This document shows, one piece after another, positions 1 through 7,603 of a DNA stretch of 17,781 bases. The stretch lies in the NCBI GenBank assembly GCA_902492005.1, contig CABUJV010000041.1:1-17781 (forward strand), in the 5' to 3' direction. The position numbers were made by a program, and so were the translations under genes. Under the pieces are notes generated by a model. It did no database searches. It saw only the letters and a program-made list of their open reading frames with translations, and was not told the DNA's origin. This stretch comes from an uncultured Eubacteriales bacterium (GTDB lineage Bacteria > Bacillota > Clostridia > Oscillospirales > Oscillospiraceae). Within the stretch, counting starts at the first letter, position 1, and each line of letters begins with the position of its first letter.

Positions 1-1041
1 ATCTTCGACGAGCCCACCGCCGTGCTGACGCCCCAGGAGATCGACGAGCTGATGGACATTATGCGGGGGCTGAAGGCCGAGGGCAAGAGCATCCTGTTCA
101 TCACCCACAAGCTCAACGAGATCATGGCGGTGGCCGACCGCTGCACCGTCCTGCGCAAGGGCAAGGGCATCGGCACGGTCAATGTGGCCGAGACCACCAA
201 GGAGGAGCTCTCCCGCATGATGGTGGGCCGCAGCGTGAACTTCGCCGTGGAAAAGGGCCCCGCCCACCCCGGCGAGGTCATTCTCGACGTACAGAACCTG
301 ACCATGGCCTCCAAGCAGCACAAGAACAACGCCGTGAAGAACGTCACCTTCCAGGTCCGGGCGGGGGAGATCGTCTGCATCGCCGGCATCGACGGAAATG
401 GGCAGAGCGAGCTGGTCTACGGCCTGACCGGCCTGGAGCCGGCACACGGCGGCAAGGTGTCGCTGTGCGGCCGGGATATCACCAAGTCCCCCATCCGGGA
501 GCGGTCGGTGATGGGGATGAGCCACATCCCCGAGGACCGCCACAAGCACGGCCTGGTGCTGGACTATACCCTGGAGGACAACATGGTGCTCCAGCGGTAC
601 TTTGAGCCCCAGTTCGTCAGCGGCGCGGGCTTCCTCAAGCGCAAGGCCATCCGGGACTATGCTACCAGACTCATTGGGCAGTACGACGTGCGCTCCGGCC
701 AGGGGCCTATGACGCCCGCCCGGAGTATGTCCGGCGGCAACCAGCAGAAGGCCATCGTGGCCCGTGAGATCGACAAGGACCCGCAGCTTCTGGTGGCCGT
801 CCAGCCCACCCGCGGCCTGGACGTGGGCGCCATCGAGTACATCCACAAGCAGATCGTGGCCCAGCGGGACGAGGGCAAGGGCGTGCTGCTGGTGAGCCTG
901 GAGCTGGACGAGGTGATGGCCTTGTCCGACCGCATCCTGGTCATGTACGAGGGGGAGATCGTGGGCCAGTTGGACCCAAAGACCACCACGGTGGAAGAGC
1001 TGGGCCTGTATATGGCCGGCGCGAAACGGGAGGGAGTGTAA
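1..1041 (+). CDS. Nucleoside/BMP-family ABC importer, ATP-binding protein (5' truncated)
   Basis: The reading frame is open from base 1, so the gene begins upstream of the window; 346 residues are visible. The first bases encode the Walker B/D-loop of the first nucleotide-binding domain (IFDEPTAVLTPQE), followed by its H-loop (FITHK). A second domain begins near residue 85, with a degenerate Walker A (GIDGNGQSE, no Lys), signature SMSGGNQQK and Walker B/D-loop QPTRGLDVGA. Tandem domains with a degenerate second half are usual for the sugar/nucleoside (RbsA, NupO/YufO) class. The two permeases that follow are of the NupP/NupQ type, so this subunit probably powers uptake of purine or other nucleosides; the substrate lipoprotein gene would lie upstream. 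The stop is 3 bases before the next start, so the genes are surely cotranscribed. Substrate is inferred from family only. Confidence 0.93.
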   Translation: MFDEPTAVLTPQEIDELMDIMRGLKAEGKSILFITHKLNEIMAVADRCTVLRKGKGIGTVNVAETTKEELSRMMVGRSVNFAVEKGPAHPGEVILDVQNLTMASKQHKNNAVKNVTFQVRAGEIVCIAGIDGNGQSELVYGLTGLEPAHGGKVSLCGRDITKSPIRERSVMGMSHIPEDRHKHGLVLDYTLEDNMVLQRYFEPQFVSGAGFLKRKAIRDYATRLIGQYDVRSGQGPMTPARSMSGGNQQKAIVAREIDKDPQLLVAVQPTRGLDVGAIEYIHKQIVAQRDEGKGVLLVSLELDEVMALSDRILVMYEGEIVGQLDPKTTTVEELGLYMAGAKREGV

Positions 1042-1044
1042 GGT

Positions 1045-2217
1045 ATGAAACGGGAAAAAACACCCTTGCTGCGCAACGGCGCCGTCCAGTCCCTGCTGGC
1101 CTCGCTGTTGTGCATCCTCATCGGCCTGCTGGTGGGCTATGTGGTGCTGCTGGTCATCAACCCCGCCGGCGCCGGCGAGGCCATTGTGACCATCGTAAAG
1201 AACTTCATGACCTATTCCAAACCGTCCGCACAGCTGAAGTATCTGGGCAGCACCCTGGTTAAGACGGCGCCGCTGCTGATGTGCAGCCTGTCCGTCCTCT
1301 TCGCCTATAAGGTGGGCCTGTTCAATATCGGCGCCGCGGGGCAGTATGTGGTGGGCGCCGGGGCCAGCCTTTACTGCGCTCTGGCCTGGGGGATGCCCTG
1401 GTACGTGTGCCTGCTGGCCGCGGTTGCGGCCGGCGCTGCGCTGGGCGCGATCTCCGGCCTGCTGAAGGCCTACTGCAACGTCAACGAGGTCATCTCCTGC
1501 ATCATGCTCAACTGGATCAGCCTGTATCTGGTGAATATGCTCCTGAGCCTGGTGAAGGAGTCCGCTAGCCCCTACACCATGACGCTCTCCAGCACCAACC
1601 CTGGCGCCATCCTGCCCTCCCTGGGTCTGGAGAAGCTGTTCAACGACAACAAGTATGTGACCATTGCCATCCCTCTGGCGGTCCTGGTGGCGGTCCTGAT
1701 CTGGGTCCTGCTGGAAAAGACCAAGCTGGGCTATGAGCTGAAGGCCACCGGCTACAACAAATTTGCCGCTAAATACTGTGGCATGAAGGAGAAGAAGAAC
1801 CTGATCCTCACCATGGCCATCGCCGGAGGCCTGGCCGGCATGGGCGCGGCCATGCTGTTCCTCACGGGCTTTGAGCAGTGGCAGTGCACCCAGTCCAGTG
1901 TGCCCGGCATGGGCTTCAACGGGATCGCCGCCGCCTTCCTGGGCGGACTTAACCCCATTGGGACCATCCTCTCCTCCTACTTCATCCAGCACATCACCAA
2001 CGGCGGCGCTTATGTGGACAAGACCATGTACTCCGCCCAGATTTCGGACTTTATCTCCGCCCTGATCATCTACCTGTGCGGCTTCGTGCTGTTCTTCAAG
2101 CAGTTCATGAGCAGCCGGGCCGCGCGGAAGGAAGAGCGGGAGCGGGAGCGCCTGGCGGCGCAGGAGGCCGCGGCCGCCCAGACAGGCGCGGCCAACGGGG
2201 AAGGAGGCGAGAAGTAA
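1045..2217 (+). CDS. Nucleoside/BMP-family ABC importer permease 1
   Basis: This is a 390-residue, very hydrophobic integral membrane protein of the BPD_transp_2 class (NupP/YufP-like). Family-typical segments include KVGLFNIGAAGQYVVGA near residue 92, the motif NVNEVISCIMLNWISLYL near residue 146 and GFNGIAAAFLGG near residue 290. About eight to ten membrane segments are likely. The C-terminal 30 residues are a charged Arg/Glu then Ala-rich cytoplasmic tail. The ATG is preceded by GGGAGG about 10 bases upstream, inside the end of the ATPase gene. It should form half of the membrane channel with the next permease. The assignment to nucleosides comes from family resemblance and operon order; a different BMP-type substrate is possible. 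Confidence 0.92.
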   Translation: MKREKTPLLRNGAVQSLLASLLCILIGLLVGYVVLLVINPAGAGEAIVTIVKNFMTYSKPSAQLKYLGSTLVKTAPLLMCSLSVLFAYKVGLFNIGAAGQYVVGAGASLYCALAWGMPWYVCLLAAVAAGAALGAISGLLKAYCNVNEVISCIMLNWISLYLVNMLLSLVKESASPYTMTLSSTNPGAILPSLGLEKLFNDNKYVTIAIPLAVLVAVLIWVLLEKTKLGYELKATGYNKFAAKYCGMKEKKNLILTMAIAGGLAGMGAAMLFLTGFEQWQCTQSSVPGMGFNGIAAAFLGGLNPIGTILSSYFIQHITNGGAYVDKTMYSAQISDFISALIIYLCGFVLFFKQFMSSRAARKEERERERLAAQEAAAAQTGAANGEGGEK

Positions 2218-3155
2218 TGCTGCTGATCCAATATACGCTGATCTTTGCCTCCGTGCTGATTCTGGTGGCCTTGGGCGGCTGCTTCTCCGAACACTCCGGC
2301 GTGATCAACATCGGCCTGGAGGGCATCATGGTCATGGGCGCCCTGGGCGGCGCGCTGATGATGAAATTCCTGCCGGATGGGACCGCCGCCATCGTGATGA
2401 TCGTGTTGGTGGTGCTGGCCGCCATCCTGCTGGGCATGCTCTACTCCCTGCTGCTGGGCGTGGCGGCCATCAACTTCAAGGCCGATCAGACTCTGGTGGG
2501 TACCGCCATGAACCTGCTGGGCACCGCCGCGGCCACCGTGTTCGTCAAGGCCATGAACACCGCCGAGAGCGTGGACAACGTCTCCTCCACCATTCAGTAT
2601 ATCAATGCAAAAAAGGCATTTCTGGTGAATATCAACGGCTTCGAATTCAACTGGTTCATGCTGCTGGCCCTGATTGCCCTGATCTGCTCCTACGTGGTGC
2701 TGTATAAGACCCGCTTCGGCCTGCGGCTCATGGCCTGCGGCGAGCATCCCCAGGCGGCGGACTCGGTGGGCATCAACGTCTATAAGATGCGCTATGCCGG
2801 CGTGCTCATCTCCGGCATGCTGGGCGGCTTGGGCGGCATCGTCTATATCACCGCCGGCGTCAGCGAGTGGAAGTTTGAGTACGGCGTAGCGGGCTTCGGC
2901 TTCCTGGCCCTGGCCGTTATGATCTTCGGACAGTGGAAGCCCACCCGCATCGCTCTGGCGGCCCTGCTGTTCGGCTTCTTCCGGGCGCTGGGCAACGTGT
3001 ACACCGGCTTTGAATTCCTGAAGGCGCTGAATCTCCCCAGCGGAGTCTACAATATGCTGCCCTATATCGTCTCGCTGATCGTGCTGGCCTTCACCTCCAA
3101 GAAGTCCAGAGCGCCCAAGGCGGAGGGCATCCCCTACGACAAGGGCCTGCGCTAA
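2217..3155 (+). CDS. Nucleoside/BMP-family ABC importer permease 2
   Basis: This 312-residue membrane protein is of the NupQ/YufQ type. Recognisable segments are SEHSGVINIGLEGIMVMGAL near residue 23, ADQTLVGTAMNLLGTA near residue 90 and GLRLMACGEHPQAADSVGIN near residue 168. I place the start at the ATG whose A is the last base of the preceding TAA stop (TAATG), with AAGGAGG 11 bases upstream. The open frame extends further upstream, but that part is the Arg/Gly-rich antisense-like reading of the first permease tail. The TAATG overlap implies translational coupling with permease 1, as expected for a heterodimeric channel. The operon ends in the hairpin at 3195-3229. Confidence 0.92.
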   Translation: MLLIQYTLIFASVLILVALGGCFSEHSGVINIGLEGIMVMGALGGALMMKFLPDGTAAIVMIVLVVLAAILLGMLYSLLLGVAAINFKADQTLVGTAMNLLGTAAATVFVKAMNTAESVDNVSSTIQYINAKKAFLVNINGFEFNWFMLLALIALICSYVVLYKTRFGLRLMACGEHPQAADSVGINVYKMRYAGVLISGMLGGLGGIVYITAGVSEWKFEYGVAGFGFLALAVMIFGQWKPTRIALAALLFGFFRALGNVYTGFEFLKALNLPSGVYNMLPYIVSLIVLAFTSKKSRAPKAEGIPYDKGLR

Positions 3156-3194
3156 AGGAAGGCGGGCAGGACATCATCCGTGCCAAGATTGAAA

Positions 3195-3229
3195 CAAGGC
3201 CCCCCTCGGCTGTGCCGAGGGGGGCCTTG
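3195..3229. terminator. Hairpin between convergent genes
   Basis: A perfect 16-bp inverted repeat (3195-3210 with 3214-3229) with a 3-base loop lies 39 bases after the permease stop and about 40 bases beyond the end of the convergent degV-type gene. No T-run follows it on the + strand. On the - strand only a short TTT follows, so it is either a weak intrinsic terminator or a bidirectional hairpin that blocks read-through. Confidence 0.7.
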
Positions 3230-3270
3230 CCGTCAGCGTTCAGCCGGAGGCGCCGGCCGTGAAAAGAGGG

Positions 3271-4140
3271 TTACCGCTGGGTGCCCCAGGTGAAGATGGC
3301 GATGACGCCCGGTCCGCAGTGGGCGCCGATGATGGGGCCCATGTGGAAGAGGGTGATCTCGGCTTCGGGCCGGCGGCGCTGGAACTCCTGGGCCATGAAC
3401 TGGGCGTCGGCCAGGCAGTCGCCGTGGCAGATGAAGACCTTCCGGCCCCGCTCGGGCGTCCAGCTCTGGTCGGCGTGATCCAGCAGGGCCAGCAGGGAGT
3501 GCTTCCGGCCCCGGGCCTTGCCGGTGTTGGTGAGGCACCCTTCGTCGTCGCAGTGCATCACCGGCTTGATCTGGAGGGCGGAGCCCACTACGGCTGTGGC
3601 GGCGGAGACCCGGCCGCCCCGGTGGAGGAATTTCAGGTCCTCCACCGTGAACCAGTGGCACACATGCAGCCGGTTGGTCTCCACCCATGCGGCCAGGGCT
3701 TCGATGTCCAGCCCCGCCTGTTTCTGTTCCGCCGCGCCGGTGACCAGAAAGCCCTCCCCGGCGGAGGCGGAAAGGGAATCCACACAGAGCAGCTTCCGCT
3801 CCGGATACTTCTCCCGCAGCTCGTCCATACAGATGCGGGCGGCCTGAATGGTGCCGCTGAGGCCGGAGGAAAAGCAGATGTACAGGATATCCAGACCCTG
3901 GGAGAGGTAGTGCTCGAACGCGGCCTCGTAGCGGGCGGGGCTGATCTGGGAGGTGCTGCCCAGCTTGCCCCGCCGCATGGCGGTGAAGAACTCCGAGCCG
4001 GTGATGTTCCCGCCCGGGCCGAAGAGATAGGGATGGCCGTCCAGTTCCACATCCATGGGGATGACGGCCACGCCGATGCGGCCAGCCCACTCCGCACTGA
4101 GGTCTGCCGTGGCGTCGGTGATGATCTGATAGTCGCTCAT
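3271..4140 (-). CDS. DegV family fatty-acid-binding protein
   Basis: This 289-residue protein has the full set of DegV family signatures: an N-terminal ITDATADLS, the STSQIS motif at residues 62-67, FSSGLSGT at 90-97, LHRGGR at 172-177 and a C-terminal GPGV segment. Length matches the family (about 280). DegV proteins bind a long-chain fatty acid in the cytoplasm; those called FakB present it to the FakA kinase to make acyl-phosphate for phospholipid synthesis. No fakA is seen here. GGGAGGAC sits just upstream of the ATG. The gene begins only 34 bases after the radical SAM gene on the same strand, so the two are probably one operon. That pairing is an unusual hint that the enzyme may act on, or need, a lipid. 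Confidence 0.93.
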   Translation of the reverse strand: MSDYQIITDATADLSAEWAGRIGVAVIPMDVELDGHPYLFGPGGNITGSEFFTAMRRGKLGSTSQISPARYEAAFEHYLSQGLDILYICFSSGLSGTIQAARICMDELREKYPERKLLCVDSLSASAGEGFLVTGAAEQKQAGLDIEALAAWVETNRLHVCHWFTVEDLKFLHRGGRVSAATAVVGSALQIKPVMHCDDEGCLTNTGKARGRKHSLLALLDHADQSWTPERGRKVFICHGDCLADAQFMAQEFQRRRPEAEITLFHMGPIIGAHCGPGVIAIFTWGTQR

Positions 4141-4174
4141 ACGATGTCCTCCCGTTTCGTTCTGCCGTGCCGGC

Positions 4175-5581
4175 TCAGTTTGGATGAGCCTCGCAGCCGC
4201 AGCTCACTTTGGCGCAGTCGGCGGCATCGTGGCCGGATTCCACCCAAAGCTCGTCCGCCACCGGCTTCCAGTTGGCGGCGGCCTTTTTGCACTTGGCGCA
4301 CAGCCCATCCACGTCCTCAGGTGCGGCCAGATCGGTGGAGTGGGCCCCGGCGGCGTGAACCATCTCGGCCAGGGCGCCGTTGTTGTCCAGCAGCGGGCAG
4401 GGCCGCAGATGGTTGCCGTTGAAGGGCTGGTGGTCGTGGTACTGCATGAACATGGGCCGCCGGTAGGCCTCCAGCAGGGTAGTGTCATGGATGTTGGAGT
4501 CGGAGTAGTGGATGAAGGCGCAGGGCTCGATGTCGCCGTTGGCGTTGATGTGCAGATAATACCGGCCGCCGGCAATACAGCCCTTGACGTATTCCCCGTC
4601 GTTCCAGAAGTCCATGGTGAACAGCGGCTTGGTGTTCCGGAACCTGCGGATCTGGCGGTACATGAATTCCCGCTGCCCGGCGGTGGCCATCAGGTCGGTG
4701 GGAGCCCCGGCGCCCACCGGCATGTAGGTGAAGAACCAGGCGAACAGCGCGCCCTTGTCGATGAGGTCGTCGAAATACGCCTCGCTGCCGATGACGTCCA
4801 CGTTCTTGCTGGTGTAGCAGCAGGACACGCCAAAGGCCAGGTGCTTGCGCTTGAGGATCTCCATGGCCCGGGTCACGGCCTGATAGGTGCCCTTGCCCCG
4901 GCGGAAATCGGTCTCCTCCTCGAAGCCCTCCACGCTGATGGCCGGGACAAAGTTCTTTACCCGCAGCATGTCGTCGGCGAATTTTTCGTCGATGAGCGTG
5001 GCGTTGGTAAAGGCCAGGAACATGCAGTCCGGGTGGGCTTCGCAGAGCTTGATGATGTCGCCCTTGCGGACCAGCGGCTCGCCCCCGGAGTAGATGTACA
5101 TGAAGGTGCCCATGGCGGTGCCCTGCCGGATGATGGAGTCCAGGGTGTCGTAATCCATGTTCAGCTGGTTGCCGTACTCCGCCGCCCAGCAGCCGGTGCA
5201 GTGAAGGTTGCAGGCGGAGGTGGGGTCCATCAGGATGGCCCAGGGTACGTTGCAGCCGTATTTCTCCTTGGTTTTGTCCTGACGCTGGCCGCCGATGGCG
5301 GTGGCGTTGAGAACGAAGTTCTCGAAGAACTTGCTGCGGACGCCGGGGTCGATCTCGGTCCATACCTTCTTGATGAGGTTGTACCAGTTGCCCTGCTTGC
5401 TGTCCACGATCTTGCGGAAGACGGCGCGCTGACCGGCGACCTCGCCCTTTTTGTCGAACCGATCCACCCAGTCCATGGCCTTCTCAATGGCGTCGTCCAC
5501 GTTCTCCGTGTCGTTGAGATAGTCCAGGACCCGTTTGATGGCGAAGGCCTCCACATGCTCCACGAGATTTCTGTCGCTCAT
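4175..5581 (-). CDS. Radical SAM enzyme with Cys-rich SPASM-like C-terminus
   Basis: The protein is 468 residues from the ATG at 5581, which has AAGGAG 8 bases upstream; an in-frame extension to 5704 lacks such a site. An alpha-helical N-terminal region (about 1-110) precedes the radical SAM core. The cluster motif is C124-x3-C128-x2-C131 (SACNLHCTGCWA), and the SAM-contacting GGEP is at 166-169. The C-terminal part holds C335, C354, C395, C428, C431, C456, C461 and C463, enough for one or two auxiliary iron-sulfur clusters as in SPASM/Twitch proteins. It belongs to the broad MoaA/PqqE-like COG0535 group, but I cannot name its substrate. A DegV gene follows 34 bases downstream, and a cysteine-less relative of this same protein is transcribed divergently. 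Confidence 0.92.
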   Translation of the reverse strand: MSDRNLVEHVEAFAIKRVLDYLNDTENVDDAIEKAMDWVDRFDKKGEVAGQRAVFRKIVDSKQGNWYNLIKKVWTEIDPGVRSKFFENFVLNATAIGGQRQDKTKEKYGCNVPWAILMDPTSACNLHCTGCWAAEYGNQLNMDYDTLDSIIRQGTAMGTFMYIYSGGEPLVRKGDIIKLCEAHPDCMFLAFTNATLIDEKFADDMLRVKNFVPAISVEGFEEETDFRRGKGTYQAVTRAMEILKRKHLAFGVSCCYTSKNVDVIGSEAYFDDLIDKGALFAWFFTYMPVGAGAPTDLMATAGQREFMYRQIRRFRNTKPLFTMDFWNDGEYVKGCIAGGRYYLHINANGDIEPCAFIHYSDSNIHDTTLLEAYRRPMFMQYHDHQPFNGNHLRPCPLLDNNGALAEMVHAAGAHSTDLAAPEDVDGLCAKCKKAAANWKPVADELWVESGHDAADCAKVSCGCEAHPN

Positions 5582-5833
5582 ATCAGACACTCCTTTTGCA
5601 GTCGAAATGCTTCTGATGCCCCATGCTTGCTTTATTTTATTCCCTCCGGGACCGGGTTGTCCCCGGACAGATTCGGCGGGATGTGACATTTTGCGACAAT
5701 CCACGGGAATGTTACCTTTTAGGACAAAATGAGCAGTTTGTCCCTTTTGACCGGGAGACTTTTGCAGTATGATAAAAATGTTATTTCAGAGAATCCTATG
5801 CATGGAACCGATTGATAATGAGGGTGGTCGCAG
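5582..5833. promoter_or_regulatory. Divergent intergenic region with inverted repeats and a + strand promoter
   Basis: This 252-base gap separates the radical SAM gene (-) from its pseudo-enzyme relative (+). On the + strand TTGACC (5747-5752) and TATGAT (5768-5773) are spaced by 15, a plausible promoter. Just upstream lies a perfect 7-bp inverted repeat GGACAAA/TTTGTCC (5722-5728, 5737-5743). CAAAATG (5725-5731) also repeats inverted as CATTTTG at 5687-5693. A 6-bp GC hairpin (5645-5650 with 5662-5667) falls in the likely leader of the - strand gene. No clear - strand promoter was found. A shared regulator is possible but not shown. Confidence 0.4.
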
Positions 5834-6862
5834 GTGGATCGGGACATACTCACAAGGACCATCACGGAATCCGTTGTGGACCGCTGTATCCGGGAGATCG
5901 AGGAGGACCCCAAGCGCAGCGTCCGCAGGTTGGTGGATCTGGGGCGGCAGTTGGCCAAGGGGCGCTTTCAGCGGCAGTATCTGGACCTGACCCAGAAAAT
6001 GCTGGAGGATGAGGAGAGCCCTTACTATACGCTGGTCCGCAATGTGGTGCGGAAAGCCGACCACGACGCCATCAGGACCTTCGGCATCAACCTGGGCCTG
6101 GGAAGCTGGACCAACGGCGCCAGGACGATCCGGGCGCTGGAGGCGGAAGGGCAGCGATATATCCCATGGGGCCTGACGCTGCACCTGGACGGCTCCGCAG
6201 AGGGAGGCGTTCCGCCGCTGTACCGCGAGGTGATCGACCAGGGGAAGGCCGACGGCATCTTTACCTATTTCCTGCGGGCGGACGCCGCGGCCTGCGGTTT
6301 GGGGACTCTGCTGGAGCTGGTCCGGCGGGAGTCCGCCTGTGCGTTTCTGCTTTTCGCGCCGCCGGAGGCCTTTACGCCGGAGATCACGGCGGCTGTGGCG
6401 GGCTGTCACAACCTGTCCGCCTCGGTGGATACCGAAAAGCCGGGCTGGGAGCAGGCGGCGAGACGGCTGGAGGCGGCCCGGTGCTTCTACGGGGTATACC
6501 GCACCTATGAAGACGGTGAGGCGGCACGGGACATCACCACCGGGAACTGGCTGAAGCGGGTGACCAGGGCCTGCTGTCCGGCACTGGCCTTCTGCTTTTC
6601 GGGAAGCGGCTGCCCGGAGCCCGTCAGCCGGCGGGTGGAGGGCTATATCCGCCGGGCGCGGACGGAGCAGTACTACTCCGTATTTCTGATGGATTTTTTC
6701 TCCGACTATCTCTACGTGGACGAGATCATCTCCGGCAAGCGTTGTTTTCTGGGTCTCCGCCCGGACGGGACCCTGACCCGGTACCGGAACGGCTGCGAGG
6801 TGGACACAGAGGAGCGCCTGAACGGGCGGACCCTGCGCGAGATCTGGAGCCAACCGACCTGA
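5834..6862 (+). CDS. Pseudo-radical-SAM protein (paralog of the divergent enzyme, no cluster cysteines)
   Basis: The 342-residue product matches the divergent radical SAM protein by eye over several blocks. YYTLVRNVVRKADHDAIRTF (64-83) parallels WYNLIKKVWTEIDPGVRSKF. IPWGL (110-114) parallels VPWAI, and GIFTYFLRADA (141-151) parallels GTFMYIYSGGEP. LSASVD (194-199) parallels PAISVE, and the MDFFSDYLYVDEI region (286-298) parallels MDFWNDGEYVKGC. About 15 residues that should hold the Cx3Cx2C loop are missing, GGEP is replaced by RADA, and the SPASM-like cysteines are Glu and Tyr. It therefore should not bind the catalytic cluster or SAM. The start is GTG with GAGGGTGG 6 bases upstream. Scaffold, substrate-binding or regulatory roles are inference. 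A terminator follows directly. Confidence 0.85.
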   Translation: MDRDILTRTITESVVDRCIREIEEDPKRSVRRLVDLGRQLAKGRFQRQYLDLTQKMLEDEESPYYTLVRNVVRKADHDAIRTFGINLGLGSWTNGARTIRALEAEGQRYIPWGLTLHLDGSAEGGVPPLYREVIDQGKADGIFTYFLRADAAACGLGTLLELVRRESACAFLLFAPPEAFTPEITAAVAGCHNLSASVDTEKPGWEQAARRLEAARCFYGVYRTYEDGEAARDITTGNWLKRVTRACCPALAFCFSGSGCPEPVSRRVEGYIRRARTEQYYSVFLMDFFSDYLYVDEIISGKRCFLGLRPDGTLTRYRNGCEVDTEERLNGRTLREIWSQPT

Positions 6863-6871
6863 ATCAAAAAA

Positions 6872-6906
6872 CGTGGAGCGCGTGTGACACGCACTCCACG
6901 TTTTTT
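6872..6906. terminator. Bidirectional intrinsic terminator
   Basis: Arms 6872-6884 and 6888-6900 form a 13-bp stem with one C/A mismatch and a TGA loop. Six T follow on the + strand and a run of A precedes it, so it also works as a terminator on the - strand. It ends both the pseudo-radical-SAM gene and the convergent TetR gene, whose TAA stop (6905-6907) overlaps the T-run. Confidence 0.9.
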
Positions 6907-7474
6907 ATGGCCTGCATGGGGCCGGAGCGTCTTCGCCCAGTTCACTGAGGGTCTTGCGGGCGACATTGACCAGCACGTCCCGGAGCTGCTGGGAAAAGAC
7001 CTCGGCGGACATGGGCTGGCTGCCGGTGAGCCAGCGGAGGATGGCCGCCATGAAGGCGTCCTCAAAAAAGGTGATGTAGAAGGCCGGGTCCTCAACCCCC
7101 TGGAAGATGTCCTCGGTGAAGGCCTTGAGGAAGGGGGAGACGGTCTCGATGAAGTAGTCCCGGAAGGAATTTTGCCCTTCGATGAGCAGGGCGCTGCGGT
7201 AGAAGTCCTTTTCCTGATAAAAATAGGCGCAGATGGCCCCCAGAAAGGCCCAGGCATTGGCGTAATCGGTCAGATGGAGGGTTTCGATGAACTCCGTCTG
7301 AAAAATCCAGTTGACCAGATCGTGCTTGTCGCGGAAGTGGTAGTAGAAGCTCTTGCGGTTCATGCCGCAGCGCTCACAGATGTCCCCAACGCTGATTTTG
7401 GCGAAGGGGCGTTCCGCCATCAGGTCCTTCATGGTCTGGGCCAGAGCCCGTTTGGTGATGTTGGAATCAGGCAC
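6905..7474 (-). CDS. TetR/AcrR family transcriptional regulator
   Basis: This is a 189-residue protein with an N-terminal TetR helix-turn-helix at about residues 27-56 (ISVGDICERCGMNRKSFYYHF), followed by an all-helical ligand-binding domain. The opening NITKRALAQTMKDLM and the overall form resemble the TetR_C_8 (DhaS-like) group. The start is a GTG at 7474; the next ATG, inside MKDLM, would remove conserved N-terminal residues. The ribosome binding site is weak (AAGG about 13 bases upstream). It lies downstream of the MATE gene on the same strand with 129 bases between them, but has its own promoter at 7552-7580 overlapped by an inverted repeat, so autoregulation is likely. The pump is its probable target. 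The ligand is unknown. Confidence 0.9.
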   Translation of the reverse strand: MPDSNITKRALAQTMKDLMAERPFAKISVGDICERCGMNRKSFYYHFRDKHDLVNWIFQTEFIETLHLTDYANAWAFLGAICAYFYQEKDFYRSALLIEGQNSFRDYFIETVSPFLKAFTEDIFQGVEDPAFYITFFEDAFMAAILRWLTGSQPMSAEVFSQQLRDVLVNVARKTLSELGEDAPAPCRP

Positions 7475-7543
7475 TTAAAACCACAGCCTTTCCCGGAGCG
7501 GACGGGATGGGAGCCGCCTGCAGCCCTATCCAAAAAAACGCCA

Positions 7544-7580
7544 TTATATTAATTATAATATAAAAACAAAAAATTCGCAA
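7544..7580 (-). promoter_or_regulatory. tetR promoter with operator-like inverted repeat
   Basis: On the - strand TTGCGA (7575-7580), a 17-base spacer and a perfect TATAAT (7552-7557) form a good sigma-A promoter. A perfect 7-6-7 inverted repeat, TTATATT/AATATAA (7544-7550, 7557-7563), covers the -10 box. That is the expected position and size for a TetR-family operator. The region is very AT-rich, so chance symmetry is possible. Confidence 0.65.
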
Positions 7581-7595
7581 GTCTTTGACCGCGAA
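7563..7595 (-). terminator. Possible weak terminator after the MATE gene
   Basis: Read on the - strand, TTCGC and GCGAA (7591-7595, 7574-7578) plus an inner GTC/GAC pair form an interrupted 8-bp stem. A T-rich run follows (7573-7563). It begins 9 bases after the MATE stop and overlaps the -35 box of tetR. The stem is short, so some read-through into tetR is likely. Confidence 0.4.
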
Positions 7596-7603
7596 CTGGA
7601 GGA

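Noticed and set aside
385..414. Missing Lys in the Walker A of the second ATPase domain
   Set aside because: A degenerate second site is normal in the RbsA/NupO class, not a mutation.
2070..2747. Gln/His-rich - strand open frame over the permeases
   Set aside because: Its composition comes from reading membrane-protein codons in antisense; no supporting signals.
3259..4422. 387-codon + strand open frame over the DegV gene
   Set aside because: Antisense shadow of a gene with complete family motifs; no start signals or recognisable domains.
4184..5686. 500-codon open frame on the + strand opposite the radical SAM gene
   Set aside because: It mirrors the codon pattern of a high-GC gene, is Gly/Val/His-rich without domains, and the opposite frame has clear catalytic motifs and a ribosome binding site.
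5682..5699. Rex/FNR-like palindrome TGTGACATTTTGCGACAA
   Set aside because: The arms are out of register by one base against the Rex consensus and do not match FNR, so I do not name a regulator.
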